In this document: piece after piece, positions 1 to 6,628 of the stretch
Position numbering within the stretch: position 1 is the first letter of the stretch
Layout: each line of letters begins with the position of its first letter
Origin: Deltaproteobacteria bacterium
Lineage (GTDB): Bacteria > Myxococcota > B64-G9
Reading direction: 5' to 3'
Assembly: GCA_003647095.1 (NCBI GenBank)
Contig: QMME01000192.1
Coordinates: 1 to 7,440, forward strand
DNA: 7,440 nucleotides
The notes under the pieces: model-generated
The model's input: the letters and a program-made list of their open reading frames with translations, nothing else
What the model was told of the DNA's origin: nothing
Databases searched by the model: none
Position numbers and translations under genes: made by a program

Positions 1-263
1 CCCGGCGGGGTCGCTGGTGGTGGCTGGCGATGCTGCCAGCCACCTTCATGACGGTGATGACGACGACCTACCTGATGGTGGCTCCGGTGGGCCTGGCACT
101 GTCACAGCGCACCGGCACCATCATCGGCCTGCTGGTGGGTGCAGCCGCCGCGGCCGGCTTCCTGCTGGCCCGGCGCCGGCTGCAGCCGGAGTCCGACGAC
201 GCCCCGCCCACCCTGGCCGGCCCCAGTGAAGCCGAGCGCGAGGCGGAGCGGGTGGCCGAGTAG
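1..263 (+). CDS. C-terminal fragment of a membrane transporter, probably CstA family (5' end outside window)
   Basis: The reading frame is open from base 3 to the TAG at 261-263, giving the last ~86 residues of a larger protein. It holds two hydrophobic stretches. The first includes WWWLAMLPATFMTVMTTTYL and is followed by a short polar Ser-Gln-Arg-Thr loop. The second is IIGLLVGAAAAAGFLLA, ended by an Arg-rich stop-transfer (ARRRL). A hydrophilic, acidic cytoplasmic tail of about 30 residues ends it. The pattern Pro-x-x-Phe-Met-Thr-x-x-x-Thr-Thr-Tyr followed by a Gly-rich helix resembles, from memory, the last two helices of CstA-family carbon starvation/peptide transporters. That match rests on a short fragment, so other multi-pass transporters remain possible. 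The internal ATGs (for example at 30) are not treated as the start because the frame and hydrophobicity extend to the window edge. Confidence 0.55.
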   Translation, partial: RRGRWWWLAMLPATFMTVMTTTYLMVAPVGLALSQRTGTIIGLLVGAAAAAGFLLARRRLQPESDDAPPTLAGPSEAEREAERVAE

Positions 264-291
264 GTACTGGTAAGGGCCGGCCGGCCGTGGT

Positions 292-295
292 AGGA
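292..295 (+). promoter_or_regulatory. Ribosome binding site for the GTG-started secreted repeat protein
   Basis: AGGA lies 8 bases before the GTG at 304. It supports that GTG, which gives a complete signal peptide, over the next in-frame ATG at 325, which would cut off the basic n-region. Confidence 0.55.
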
Positions 296-303
296 ATGAC
301 GAC

Positions 304-1554
304 GTGGAGAAACGGCTGTCCACAATGGTGCTGGTGCTGGCAATCGCCGCAACGGCGAGGGCCGGCAGTCTCAGCGGCCAGGTCACCCGCAGCGACAACG
401 ACCAACCGGTGGCGGGAGCCCTGGTCATCGTGCGCGGTACCGGCTTCATCGGTATCAGCGACGCCAGCGGCACCTACTCCATCAGCGACATTCCCAACGG
501 CAGCTACGGGCTGAGCTGCTCGGCACCGGGCTTGCGCGGAGTCTCGGCGGGCGCCACCTGGATCGACGACGACGGCAACCGTGATTTTTCCCTGGCTCCT
601 CCCGCCGATGTCGGTACCATCCAGGGAAGCGTGACCTGCTCGGGCAACCCTTGCCAGGGAGTGCTGGTGCAGGCCCGCCAGGGCTCCAACGTACGCGGCC
701 AGGACATCTCCCGCCCCACCACCGGGGCCTTCGCCATCGTCGGCCTGGAACCCGGGCAGTACCAGCTACGGGGCCTGAAGGCCGGCTACCTGCCGGCGAC
801 GGCCGACATCGACCTGCCCGCCCCGGCCACCGACGGGGGCACCACCCTGGCTGAGGGAAACCTGGCGCTGACACCGGGAGGTCCCTTCGCCGTCAGCGGC
901 ATCGTCGGGCTCTCCGACAACCCCGTGGACAAGAGCGGCTCCAGCGTGCGCCTCAACGGCAGCAACCCCACCCTGCAGACCAGCACCGCCACCGGCGGCA
1001 GCTACAGCCTGGCGGGGATTCCCGCCGGGCCCATGTCCTTCACCGCCTGGCGGCAGGACTACCGCTCCCAGACCCACATCGACGTGATCATGACCGGAGA
1101 CCGCCAACTCAACTTCGTACTGGCGCGCGACGACGGCTCCAGCGGCCCGCCCCGCTACACGGTCTCGGGTACGGTGACCCTGGCCATCCCCGACGGCGGG
1201 CAGGCGCCACCGGCCACCCCCACCCTGGTAAGCCTGTGGTCCACCAGCGGCGACTGGAACCGCCAGGTGGAAGCCGGTGCCGACGGCAGCTACAGCATCG
1301 GCGGCGCCCTGGCCGGCGAGTACCGCGCCGGGGCCACGCGCGAGGGATTCCTGGCCCAGACCAGCGACGCCTTCAACCTCGACGGCAACCGCACCATCAA
1401 CTTCACCCTGGAGCTCGATCCCGACTACGACTGGGGTCCCGGCCAGGCAGGTCCGCAACCCGGCTGCGGCTGCGGCCCGGCACCAGGAGCCGGCGCCACC
1501 TGGCTGGCGCTGCTGCTCGTGCTCGGGCTGGCCAGCCACTCGAGACGAACATGA
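304..1554 (+). CDS. Secreted carboxypeptidase-regulatory-like repeat protein with MYXO-CTERM-like sorting tail
   Basis: The 416-residue product starts at GTG 304. It begins with a short signal peptide (MEKR, hydrophobic core TMVLVLAIAATA, likely cut after Ala-Arg-Ala at residue 20). The body is about four divergent copies of a carboxypeptidase regulatory-like beta-sandwich, at roughly residues 22-98, 104-190, 195-275 and 285-371. Each opens with a (V)SG-x-V type strand and has a central G-x-Y/F-x-I/L turn (GTYSISDIPNG, GAFAIVGLEPG, GSYSLAGIPAG, GSYSIGGALAG). Such domains are known as structural or carbohydrate/protein-binding modules; no catalytic domain is visible. The C-terminus is a tripartite tail: CGCG at 388-391, a Gly/Ala/Pro spacer, the hydrophobic helix TWLALLLVLGLA (399-410) and SHSRRT. 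This resembles MYXO-CTERM tails, which are processed near the Cys and anchor proteins at the cell surface. The stop overlaps the start of the downstream phosphatase (ATGA at 1551-1554). The ligand is unknown. Confidence 0.85.
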   Translation: MEKRLSTMVLVLAIAATARAGSLSGQVTRSDNDQPVAGALVIVRGTGFIGISDASGTYSISDIPNGSYGLSCSAPGLRGVSAGATWIDDDGNRDFSLAPPADVGTIQGSVTCSGNPCQGVLVQARQGSNVRGQDISRPTTGAFAIVGLEPGQYQLRGLKAGYLPATADIDLPAPATDGGTTLAEGNLALTPGGPFAVSGIVGLSDNPVDKSGSSVRLNGSNPTLQTSTATGGSYSLAGIPAGPMSFTAWRQDYRSQTHIDVIMTGDRQLNFVLARDDGSSGPPRYTVSGTVTLAIPDGGQAPPATPTLVSLWSTSGDWNRQVEAGADGSYSIGGALAGEYRAGATREGFLAQTSDAFNLDGNRTINFTLELDPDYDWGPGQAGPQPGCGCGPAPGAGATWLALLLVLGLASHSRRT

Positions 1555-2378
1555 AGCCGGCCGGCGTTGACGAGCAACTGCTGCAGCGGGCCCGACAGGC
1601 GGCCCGGCAAGCGGCCCGGCGCTCGGGGCGCCTGCAGATCGAGGGGCTGCGGGCCAGCCGCCGGGTGGAGCACAAGGGTACCTACGACCTGGTCACCGAC
1701 GTCGACCGGCGTTGCCAGGAGGCCATCGTGGCCATCCTGCAGGCCGCTACCCCGTCGCTGCCCATCCTCGCCGAGGAGGGGGCCGCTGCCTCCCGCCTTC
1801 CCGACGACGGCTGGATCGTCGATCCCCTCGATGGCACTACCAACTACGCCCACGGCTATCCGGCCTTCTGCACCTCCCTGGCGCTGCGCCTGCGGGGGCG
1901 GCTGGAACTGGGTGTGGTCTATGAACCGTTGCGCGACGAGTTGTTCGAAGCCCGGCGCGGCCGGGGTGCAACACTGAACGGACAACCCATATCCGTCAGC
2001 GAAACCACCGAGTTGGACCAGTCGTTGCTGGCCACCGGTTTTCCCTACGACCGGCTCGAACAGCCGGAGACCAACCTGGACCGTTTCTGCGTCATGACCT
2101 TGCGCACTCGCGGGGTGCGCCGCGGCGGTTCGGCGGCTCTGGACCTGTGCTACACAGCCTGCGGACGCCTGGACGGATTCTGGGAGACCCGCCTGTTTCC
2201 CTGGGACGTTTGTGCCGGGGCACTGCTGGTGCTGGAGGCCGGCGGCCGGGTCACCGGGCTGCGCGGAGAGGATTACGACTGGTCCGGCCGGGATACCCTG
2301 GCCAGCAACGGCCACCTTCACCAGGCCCTGCTCCAGGCGCTGGCCGACCTCCCCCCGGAAGCACCCTTCTTCGGCTAA
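1551..2378 (+). CDS. Inositol monophosphatase family protein
   Basis: The 275-residue product is the usual length for this Mg2+-dependent, Li+-sensitive phosphatase family (InsP monophosphatase / SuhB-like), which hydrolyses sugar or inositol monophosphates in the cytosol. All family signatures are present: the metal-binding acidic residue in ILAEEG (72-77), WIVDPLDGTTNYAHG (88-102) with metal ligands D91 and D94, the RRGGSAALDLCYTACGRLDGF block (190-210), and FPWDVCAGALLVLEAGG (216-232) with D219 as the third metal ligand. The ATG at 1551 is chosen because the N-terminal helix begins there and the longer open frame upstream lies inside the preceding gene. The 4-base ATGA overlap suggests translational coupling; only a weak GAGA-type ribosome binding site precedes it. 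Substrate cannot be told from sequence: inositol-1-phosphate, a histidinol-phosphate-type substrate or another sugar phosphate are all possible. Confidence 0.93.
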   Translation: MKPAGVDEQLLQRARQAARQAARRSGRLQIEGLRASRRVEHKGTYDLVTDVDRRCQEAIVAILQAATPSLPILAEEGAAASRLPDDGWIVDPLDGTTNYAHGYPAFCTSLALRLRGRLELGVVYEPLRDELFEARRGRGATLNGQPISVSETTELDQSLLATGFPYDRLEQPETNLDRFCVMTLRTRGVRRGGSAALDLCYTACGRLDGFWETRLFPWDVCAGALLVLEAGGRVTGLRGEDYDWSGRDTLASNGHLHQALLQALADLPPEAPFFG

Positions 2379-2397
2379 GAGACCACCGGCATCTGCG

Positions 2398-2531
2398 CCC
2401 GAGCCGCCAAGCACGCCCCGCTTCGGCACGGCCCGAAACACCCACGCCACCCATGATGCAGGCGGCGAGGGGGTGTGCTCTCGCGCGGAGCGAAGTGAGC
2501 ACGAGAGTGCGGCCCCGAGCCGCCGAGCACG
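2398..2531 (+). repeat. Structured leader with short direct repeat and competing inverted repeats
   Basis: The stretch after the phosphatase contains CCCGAGCCGCC(A/G)AGCACG twice, at 2398-2415 and 2514-2531, differing at one base in 18. Between the copies, 2475-2483 (GTGCTCTCG) can pair with 2502-2510 (CGAGAGTGC) in a 9-pair stem with two G-U pairs. Its first six bases, GTGCTC at 2475-2480, could instead pair with GAGCAC at 2497-2502 or GAGCAC at 2525-2530. These pairings exclude one another. The look is that of a dispersed palindromic repeat or a structured mRNA leader. It overlaps the possible N-terminal extension of the downstream porin gene. Confidence 0.5.
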
Positions 2532-3880
2532 TGGCCAATGCCGGCGCGGCATCAGGAACAGGAGCGCCGGCCTGCTCGACACCCCTCGGCATTGCCTTTT
2601 TTCTTCTGTTGCTCCCGTTGCTCCTGCCCCGCCCGGCCCGGGCCATCGTCGGAGACAGCGATGGTGGCTTCGGCCTGGACGGCTCGCTGCGCACCATCAC
2701 CGCCGTGACCGGCAACTACGACTTTCCCCTGCTGTTCGGTGCCGACAACTCGACGGACGGGCTCAGCCAGTCGCTGCTGCGGCTCACCATGGCTGGCCGT
2801 CCGGCGGATTGGTTCGGATACGAGTTGCACCTGGTGGGCGAGCTGTACTTCACCTCCTTGCCGGCCCTGGCCTCGGCCGGACCGGGGCTGCTGGTGCCGG
2901 GCGCGGGGCTTTCCCGCTACCGCCTGTTCGACCTCGAATGGCGGCCGTTGAGCGAGGGCGACGTCTCCACCCGGCTGTGGCTGGACCGGGCGGCCTTGCG
3001 CTTCTCGGTGGGCCCGGCCGACATCACCGTGGGGCGCCAGGCGCTCACCTTCGGCAAGGCCTACTTCTGGAACCCGCTGGATGTTTTCCTGGCCTTCGAC
3101 CCGCGACAGTTCGACCGCGACTACAAGCCGGGCGTCGATGCCCTGCGAGTCGATTACGCCCTGGGGGATTTTTCCGGCCTGACCCTGGTGGCCGCGGCCG
3201 GACGCACGGTGGATGCGACGGGCCTGGCCCCGGAGGGCGACTTCGCCGATCTGAGCTGGAGGGGCGCGGCCCTGCTGCTGCGCTGGTTCACCAGCCTGGC
3301 CGGCTGGGACCTGGCCGCCCAGGCCGGCAAGGTCTACGGCGGGCTGCACTTCGGCGCCGGTCTCAGCGGAGAGCTGGGCCCGCTGGCGGTCCGGGGCGAG
3401 GCCGCCTGGTTCCAGTCGCTCGATGACACCCCGGCCCAGGCCGAGCCGGCGGCCCGGGCCCGGCCCAGCCACCTGCAGGCGGTGCTGGGGCTGGGCCACC
3501 ACTTCGAGTGCGGACTCGACCTGCAGGCGGAGTTCCTCTACAACGGCGCCGGCTCCGGCGGCAACCTGCTGCTGGGAATGGAACGGGCCCTCGGCGGCAC
3601 CGGCTTCCACGCCGGCCGCGTGCTCGGCGGCCTGGTGGCGAGCTACCAGATCCTGCCCATACTCACCGGCTCGCTGGCCTGGATATTCTCCTTCGGCGAT
3701 TACTCCAGCCTGCTGCAGCCGGGCCTGCAGCTTTCCGTCTCGGACGAGGCCGACTTCCTGTTCGGGGTGATGCTGGGACTGGGAGCGCGCCCGGAAGCGA
3801 CGGCCGCCGGCCTGGAGCTGAACTCGGAGTTCGGCGCCTGGCCGAACGTCTACTACCTGGAGTTCAAGTTCTACTTCTGA
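2453..3880 (+). CDS. Outer-membrane porin-like beta-barrel protein (start uncertain)
   Basis: From the first in-frame ATG (2453, with a second at 2456) the product is 475 residues. A signal peptide core, IAFFLLLLPLLL with likely cleavage after ARA, lies only at residues ~47-64, so about 43 unlikely residues would precede it. GTG 2495 or GTG 2531 (a 449-residue product) are alternatives. None of these starts has a well-spaced Shine-Dalgarno site. The mature part alternates polar and hydrophobic residues with aromatic girdles and Gly/Asp turns, and ends in LEFKFYF, whose terminal Phe is the classic signal for beta-barrel assembly. A conserved-looking stretch, GRQALTFGKAYFWNPLDVF (about residues 194-212), resembles periplasm-facing segments of alginate-export/DUF1302-like barrels. 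It probably forms a channel in the outer membrane; the substrate is unknown. Its stop is 9 bases from the stop of the opposing barrel gene. Confidence 0.82.
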   Translation: MMQAARGCALARSEVSTRVRPRAAEHVANAGAASGTGAPACSTPLGIAFFLLLLPLLLPRPARAIVGDSDGGFGLDGSLRTITAVTGNYDFPLLFGADNSTDGLSQSLLRLTMAGRPADWFGYELHLVGELYFTSLPALASAGPGLLVPGAGLSRYRLFDLEWRPLSEGDVSTRLWLDRAALRFSVGPADITVGRQALTFGKAYFWNPLDVFLAFDPRQFDRDYKPGVDALRVDYALGDFSGLTLVAAAGRTVDATGLAPEGDFADLSWRGAALLLRWFTSLAGWDLAAQAGKVYGGLHFGAGLSGELGPLAVRGEAAWFQSLDDTPAQAEPAARARPSHLQAVLGLGHHFECGLDLQAEFLYNGAGSGGNLLLGMERALGGTGFHAGRVLGGLVASYQILPILTGSLAWIFSFGDYSSLLQPGLQLSVSDEADFLFGVMLGLGARPEATAAGLELNSEFGAWPNVYYLEFKFYF

Positions 3881-3889
3881 GCAACCGCC

Positions 3890-4528
3890 TCACAGCAGCA
3901 TGGCGATGCCCATGTAGATATTGGGCTGGAATTGGGCGGAGGAACCGCCTTTGACTGCCACGATGTCCGGGCCCATGGCGGCGTTGAGGAACAGGTTCAG
4001 GGTAGGGGTCACGTTGAACTCGAAGCCGAAGACAAAGAGGATGGGAATGCTGGCGGCGAAGCTGGGGTGGAATACGAAGCCGAAGGGGATCTTCATGCCG
4101 CCGATGAGGTGGAACTTCTCCTGCATGGTGTAGGACAGCAGCACCCCGGGGCCGCCGATGCGCATGCCCACTGCCACGTTGGGATGGTAGGCGAGCACGA
4201 ACTCGGGCTCGAAGAACAGGGCCAGGTTGAAGGCGCCGTTGTTTACCAGGTTGAACTTGAGTTCCACCCCCAGGCCGTTGCCCACAACCGGGGCGTTGGT
4301 GTCCGAGCCGTAGAAGAAGGAGAAGCGCGGCGCCAGCTCGAACTTGTCCGAGAGGCGGATGTGGTAGGCGCCGTAGATGCCGGGAAAACCCACTCCCACC
4401 CGCAGGCCGTTGCGGCCCTCGGGCACCAGTTGCCCGCCGGTCAGCGAAAACGACTCGGCCCGGGAAGAACCGGCGACGAACAACGCTCCCACCAGTACCA
4501 ACACCGTGAAACCACTTGACTTTTTCAT
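3890..4528 (-). CDS. Small outer-membrane beta-barrel protein, unknown function
   Basis: The 212-residue product has a signal peptide (MKKSSGF, hydrophobic core TVLVLVGALFVAG, likely cleavage after SRA at residue 24). The remainder is a run of amphipathic beta-strands with Gly and aromatic residues (GIYGAYHIRL, FELAPRFSFFYG, GLGVELKFNL, FHLIGGMKIPFGFVF, IPILFVFGFEFNV). The size suits an eight- to ten-stranded barrel. It ends in YMGIAMLL, not in the usual terminal Phe. I do not recognise a specific family. The ATG at 4526-4528 is preceded by a perfect AGGAGG and a sigma-70-like promoter, so it is probably a single-gene unit. It converges on the porin-like gene, with only 9 bases between stops and no hairpin with a U-run. 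Confidence 0.85.
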   Translation of the reverse strand: MKKSSGFTVLVLVGALFVAGSSRAESFSLTGGQLVPEGRNGLRVGVGFPGIYGAYHIRLSDKFELAPRFSFFYGSDTNAPVVGNGLGVELKFNLVNNGAFNLALFFEPEFVLAYHPNVAVGMRIGGPGVLLSYTMQEKFHLIGGMKIPFGFVFHPSFAASIPILFVFGFEFNVTPTLNLFLNAAMGPDIVAVKGGSSAQFQPNIYMGIAMLL

Positions 4529-4536
4529 ATCGACAG

Positions 4537-4542
4537 CCTCCT
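4537..4542 (-). promoter_or_regulatory. Strong ribosome binding site of the small barrel protein gene
   Basis: On the minus strand this reads AGGAGG, a full match to the anti-Shine-Dalgarno, with 8 bases to the ATG at 4526-4528. It fixes the start and suggests high translation. Confidence 0.85.
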
Positions 4543-4587
4543 GATTGCGTTCACTACAGGTTTTCGGGTAGTTGCGACCCCGATGCC

Positions 4588-4616
4588 AGACTAGTGTCCG
4601 GCCGGTGTGAAGTCAA
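4588..4616 (-). promoter_or_regulatory. Candidate sigma-70-type promoter for the small barrel protein gene
   Basis: On the minus strand TTGACT (4616-4611) matches the -35 consensus at five of six bases. After 17 bases comes TAGTCT (4593-4588), a weaker -10 matching TATAAT at three positions. This would start transcription about 50 bases before the ATG at 4528. It lies in the 139-base gap after hslU (4529-4667), which holds no gene I can support. Confidence 0.45.
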
Positions 4617-4634
4617 CTATAATTGTGCTGTTTC

Positions 4635-4660
4635 GCCGGCCGCCGTGCGGCGCGCCCGGC
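4635..4660 (-). other. GC-rich inverted repeat just after hslU, possible weak terminator
   Basis: GCCGG (4635-4639) can pair with CCGGC (4656-4660), and inside it CCGC (4640-4643) with GCGG (4647-4650), leaving a 5-base bulge and a 3-base loop. It sits about 8 bases past the hslU stop, where a terminator would be expected. The transcript afterwards reads GAAACAGC without a U-run, so a standard intrinsic terminator is not shown. Confidence 0.25.
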
Positions 4661-4667
4661 AGAACGG

Positions 4668-6071
4668 CTAGAGAATGTAGCGACTCAGGTCCTGGTCCTC
4701 GATGATCTCGCTCAGGGCCCGGTCCACCGCGGCGGCGTCGAAGACCACCTTCTGTCCGCCCATCTCCGGGGCCTTGAAGGAGATATCTTCGAGCAGCTTT
4801 TCCATCACCGTGTGCAGGCGCCGGGCGCCGATGTTCTCGGTGCGCGAGTTGACCTCCCCGGCGATGGCGGCGATGCGCTCGATGGCCTCGGAGGTGAACT
4901 CCAGCTCAACCTTCTCGGTGGCCAGCAGGGCCTGGTACTGGCGGGTGAGGGCGTTTTCCGGCTCGGTGAGAATGCGCACGAACTCCTCCCGTCCCAGGTT
5001 CTGCAACTCCACCCGGATGGGAAAACGACCCTGCAGCTCGGGAATGAGATCGGAAGGACGGGCCACGTTGAAGGCCCCGGTGGCGATGAAGAGGATGTGC
5101 TGGGTGTTGACCATGCCGTACTTGGTGGCCACCGTGGAACCTTCCACGATGGGCAGCAGGTCGCGCTGCACTCCTTCCCGTGATACATCGGGGCCACGCC
5201 CGCCCTCGCGCCCGGCCACCTTGTCGATCTCGTCGATGAAGACGATTCCCGAATGCTCCACCCGGCTGAGCGCCTCGCGGGTGACCCGCTCGTTGTCCAC
5301 CAGCTTGGCCGCCTCTTCCTGGGTGAGCACCTTGAGCGCATCGGGCACCTTGAGCTTGCGGTTCTTGATGCGCTTGGGGAACAGGTTGCCCATGAGATCC
5401 TGCAGGTTCATGTTCATCTCCTCCACCCCGGAGGTGGAGAACACCTGCATGAAGGGAAATCCCGCCGAGCGATCGGGCAGTTTCAGTTCCACCTCCCGCT
5501 CGTCGAGCTTGCCCTCGCGCAACATGCGGCGGAACTTCTCGCGCGTCTCCGAGCGCTGCTCGCCGGCCGGCCCGGGCGACTGCAGGGTGGTGTCCAGGGT
5601 ACCCGCCGGCCGCTCGTCCAGGCGGGGCTGGGGCGGCACCAGCAGGTCCAGCAGTTTCTCCTCGGCCAGCTCGGCGGCACGGATCTCCACCTGGCGGGTC
5701 TGTTCCTCGCGCACCATCTTCACCCCGATCTCCACCAGGTCGCGGATCATCGACTCCACGTCGCGGCCCACGTAACCGACCTCGGTGTACTTGCTGGCCT
5801 CCACCTTGACGAAGGGGGCCTGGGCCAGGCGCGCCAGGCGGCGGGCAATTTCGGTCTTGCCCACCCCGGTGGGGCCGATCATGATAATGTTCTTGGGTGC
5901 GATTTCGTCGCGCAGGTGCTCGGGCACCTGCTGGCGCCGCCAGCGGTTGCGCAGGGCGATGGCCACCGCCCGCTTGGCCGCCTGCTGGCCGATGATGTAG
6001 CGATCCAGCTCGGAGACGATCTCCCGCGGGGTGAAGGTGGCATGGGGATTGGCGGAAGCGGTGTCGCTCAT
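4668..6071 (-). CDS. hslU: HslU, ATPase subunit of the HslVU (ClpYQ) protease
   Basis: The 467-residue AAA+ unfoldase recognises and unfolds cytosolic proteins and feeds them into the HslV chamber. The Walker A is GPTGVGKT (66-73), the pore loop GYVGRDVE (99-106) and the Walker B IVFIDEID (276-283). SREGVQRDLLPIVEG is at 297-311, the sensor 1 region ILFIATGAF at 326-334, the region around the arginine finger LQGRFPIRVEL at 346-356, and the sensor 2 helix start GARRLHTVMEKL at 415-426. The C-terminus EDQDLSRYIL matches the HslU tail that inserts into HslV and activates it. The intermediate (I) domain spans roughly 110-245. Total length is modestly above the ~443 residues of E. coli HslU, the extra lying in the linker around 145-180. 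The ATG at 6069-6071 overlaps the hslV stop by 4 bases, with AGGAG inside the 3' end of hslV. Confidence 0.98.
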   Translation of the reverse strand: MSDTASANPHATFTPREIVSELDRYIIGQQAAKRAVAIALRNRWRRQQVPEHLRDEIAPKNIIMIGPTGVGKTEIARRLARLAQAPFVKVEASKYTEVGYVGRDVESMIRDLVEIGVKMVREEQTRQVEIRAAELAEEKLLDLLVPPQPRLDERPAGTLDTTLQSPGPAGEQRSETREKFRRMLREGKLDEREVELKLPDRSAGFPFMQVFSTSGVEEMNMNLQDLMGNLFPKRIKNRKLKVPDALKVLTQEEAAKLVDNERVTREALSRVEHSGIVFIDEIDKVAGREGGRGPDVSREGVQRDLLPIVEGSTVATKYGMVNTQHILFIATGAFNVARPSDLIPELQGRFPIRVELQNLGREEFVRILTEPENALTRQYQALLATEKVELEFTSEAIERIAAIAGEVNSRTENIGARRLHTVMEKLLEDISFKAPEMGGQKVVFDAAAVDRALSEIIEDQDLSRYIL

Positions 6072-6628
6072 GGTTGCTCTCCTGGTTTTCCGGCCGGCAG
6101 GCTTTCCAGCACCACCTGGTGGTTGGTGAACACGCAGATGTCGGCGGCTATACCGATGGCCAGGCGCGCGATCTGCTCGGCATCGAGTTCGCTGTGTTCC
6201 AGCAGGGCCCGGGCGGCGGCCAGGGCGTAGGGGCCGCCGGAGCCGATGGCCATGACGCCGCCGTCGGGTTCAATGACGTCACCGGTTCCGGAGATGAGCA
6301 AGGTCTTTTCGTTGTCGGCCACCATGAGCAGGGCTTCGAGCCGACGCAGCACCTTGTCGGTGCGCCAGTCCTTGGCCAACTCCACCGCCGCCCGCACCAG
6401 CGCCCCGGAGTATTCCTTGAGCTTGCCCTCGAACTTCTCGAACAGGGTCAGGGCATCGGCGGTCGAGCCGGCGAAGCCGGCCAGCACCCGGCCCTCGAGC
6501 AGGGTGCGCACCTTGCGGGCGGATTGCTTGAGTACCGTCTGGTTGAAGGATACCTGGCCGTCGCCGGCCATGACCACCAGGCCGGCCCGACGTACCGCCA
6601 GGATGGTGGTGGAGCGAAACTCGTTCAT
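6068..6628 (-). CDS. hslV: HslV, threonine peptidase subunit of the HslVU protease
   Basis: The 186-residue product is the N-terminal-nucleophile peptidase that forms the double hexameric chamber capped by HslU. The start MNEFRS precedes TTILAVRR, so Thr7 would be the catalytic residue after removal of a 6-residue propeptide. In mature numbering, Asp17 (AGDGQ), Lys28 and Lys33 (TVLKQSARKV) and Ser124 (GSGGPY) are all present. FAGSTADALTLFE and VELAKDWRTDK are strong family signatures. The ATG at 6626-6628 is chosen over the longer open frame (to 6994) because the extra part is xerC read out of frame. GGAG lies 7 bases upstream. The start overlaps the xerC stop (ATGA), and the TGA stop overlaps the hslU ATG the same way. 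Confidence 0.98.
   Translation of the reverse strand: MNEFRSTTILAVRRAGLVVMAGDGQVSFNQTVLKQSARKVRTLLEGRVLAGFAGSTADALTLFEKFEGKLKEYSGALVRAAVELAKDWRTDKVLRRLEALLMVADNEKTLLISGTGDVIEPDGGVMAIGSGGPYALAAARALLEHSELDAEQIARLAIGIAADICVFTNHQVVLESLPAGKPGEQP

Noticed and set aside
274..287. GGCCGGCCGGCC palindromic run between the transporter tail and the repeat protein
   Set aside because: Such runs arise easily at this GC content; the potential stem is only 4 pairs and there is no U-run.
766..1539. Minus-strand open frame opposite the secreted repeat protein
   Set aside because: The Gly/Ala/Val/Gln-rich product has no recognisable domain, while the plus strand has a signal peptide, repeats and a sorting tail.
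2406..2427. Hairpin GCCAAGC / GCTTCGGC as a terminator of the phosphatase gene
   Set aside because: The stem has a bulge and no U-run follows, so it is more simply part of the repeat-rich leader.
1425..2582. Minus-strand open frame spanning the phosphatase (and 2552-3610 opposite the porin)
   Set aside because: Both are shadows. The phosphatase has full catalytic motifs and the porin has a signal peptide and terminal Phe on the plus strand.
5253..6230. Long plus-strand open frames opposite hslU and hslV (also 4702-5775)
   Set aside because: They are antisense shadows in GC-rich sequence; the minus-strand frames carry complete HslU/HslV motif sets and the plus-strand products are low-complexity without family features.
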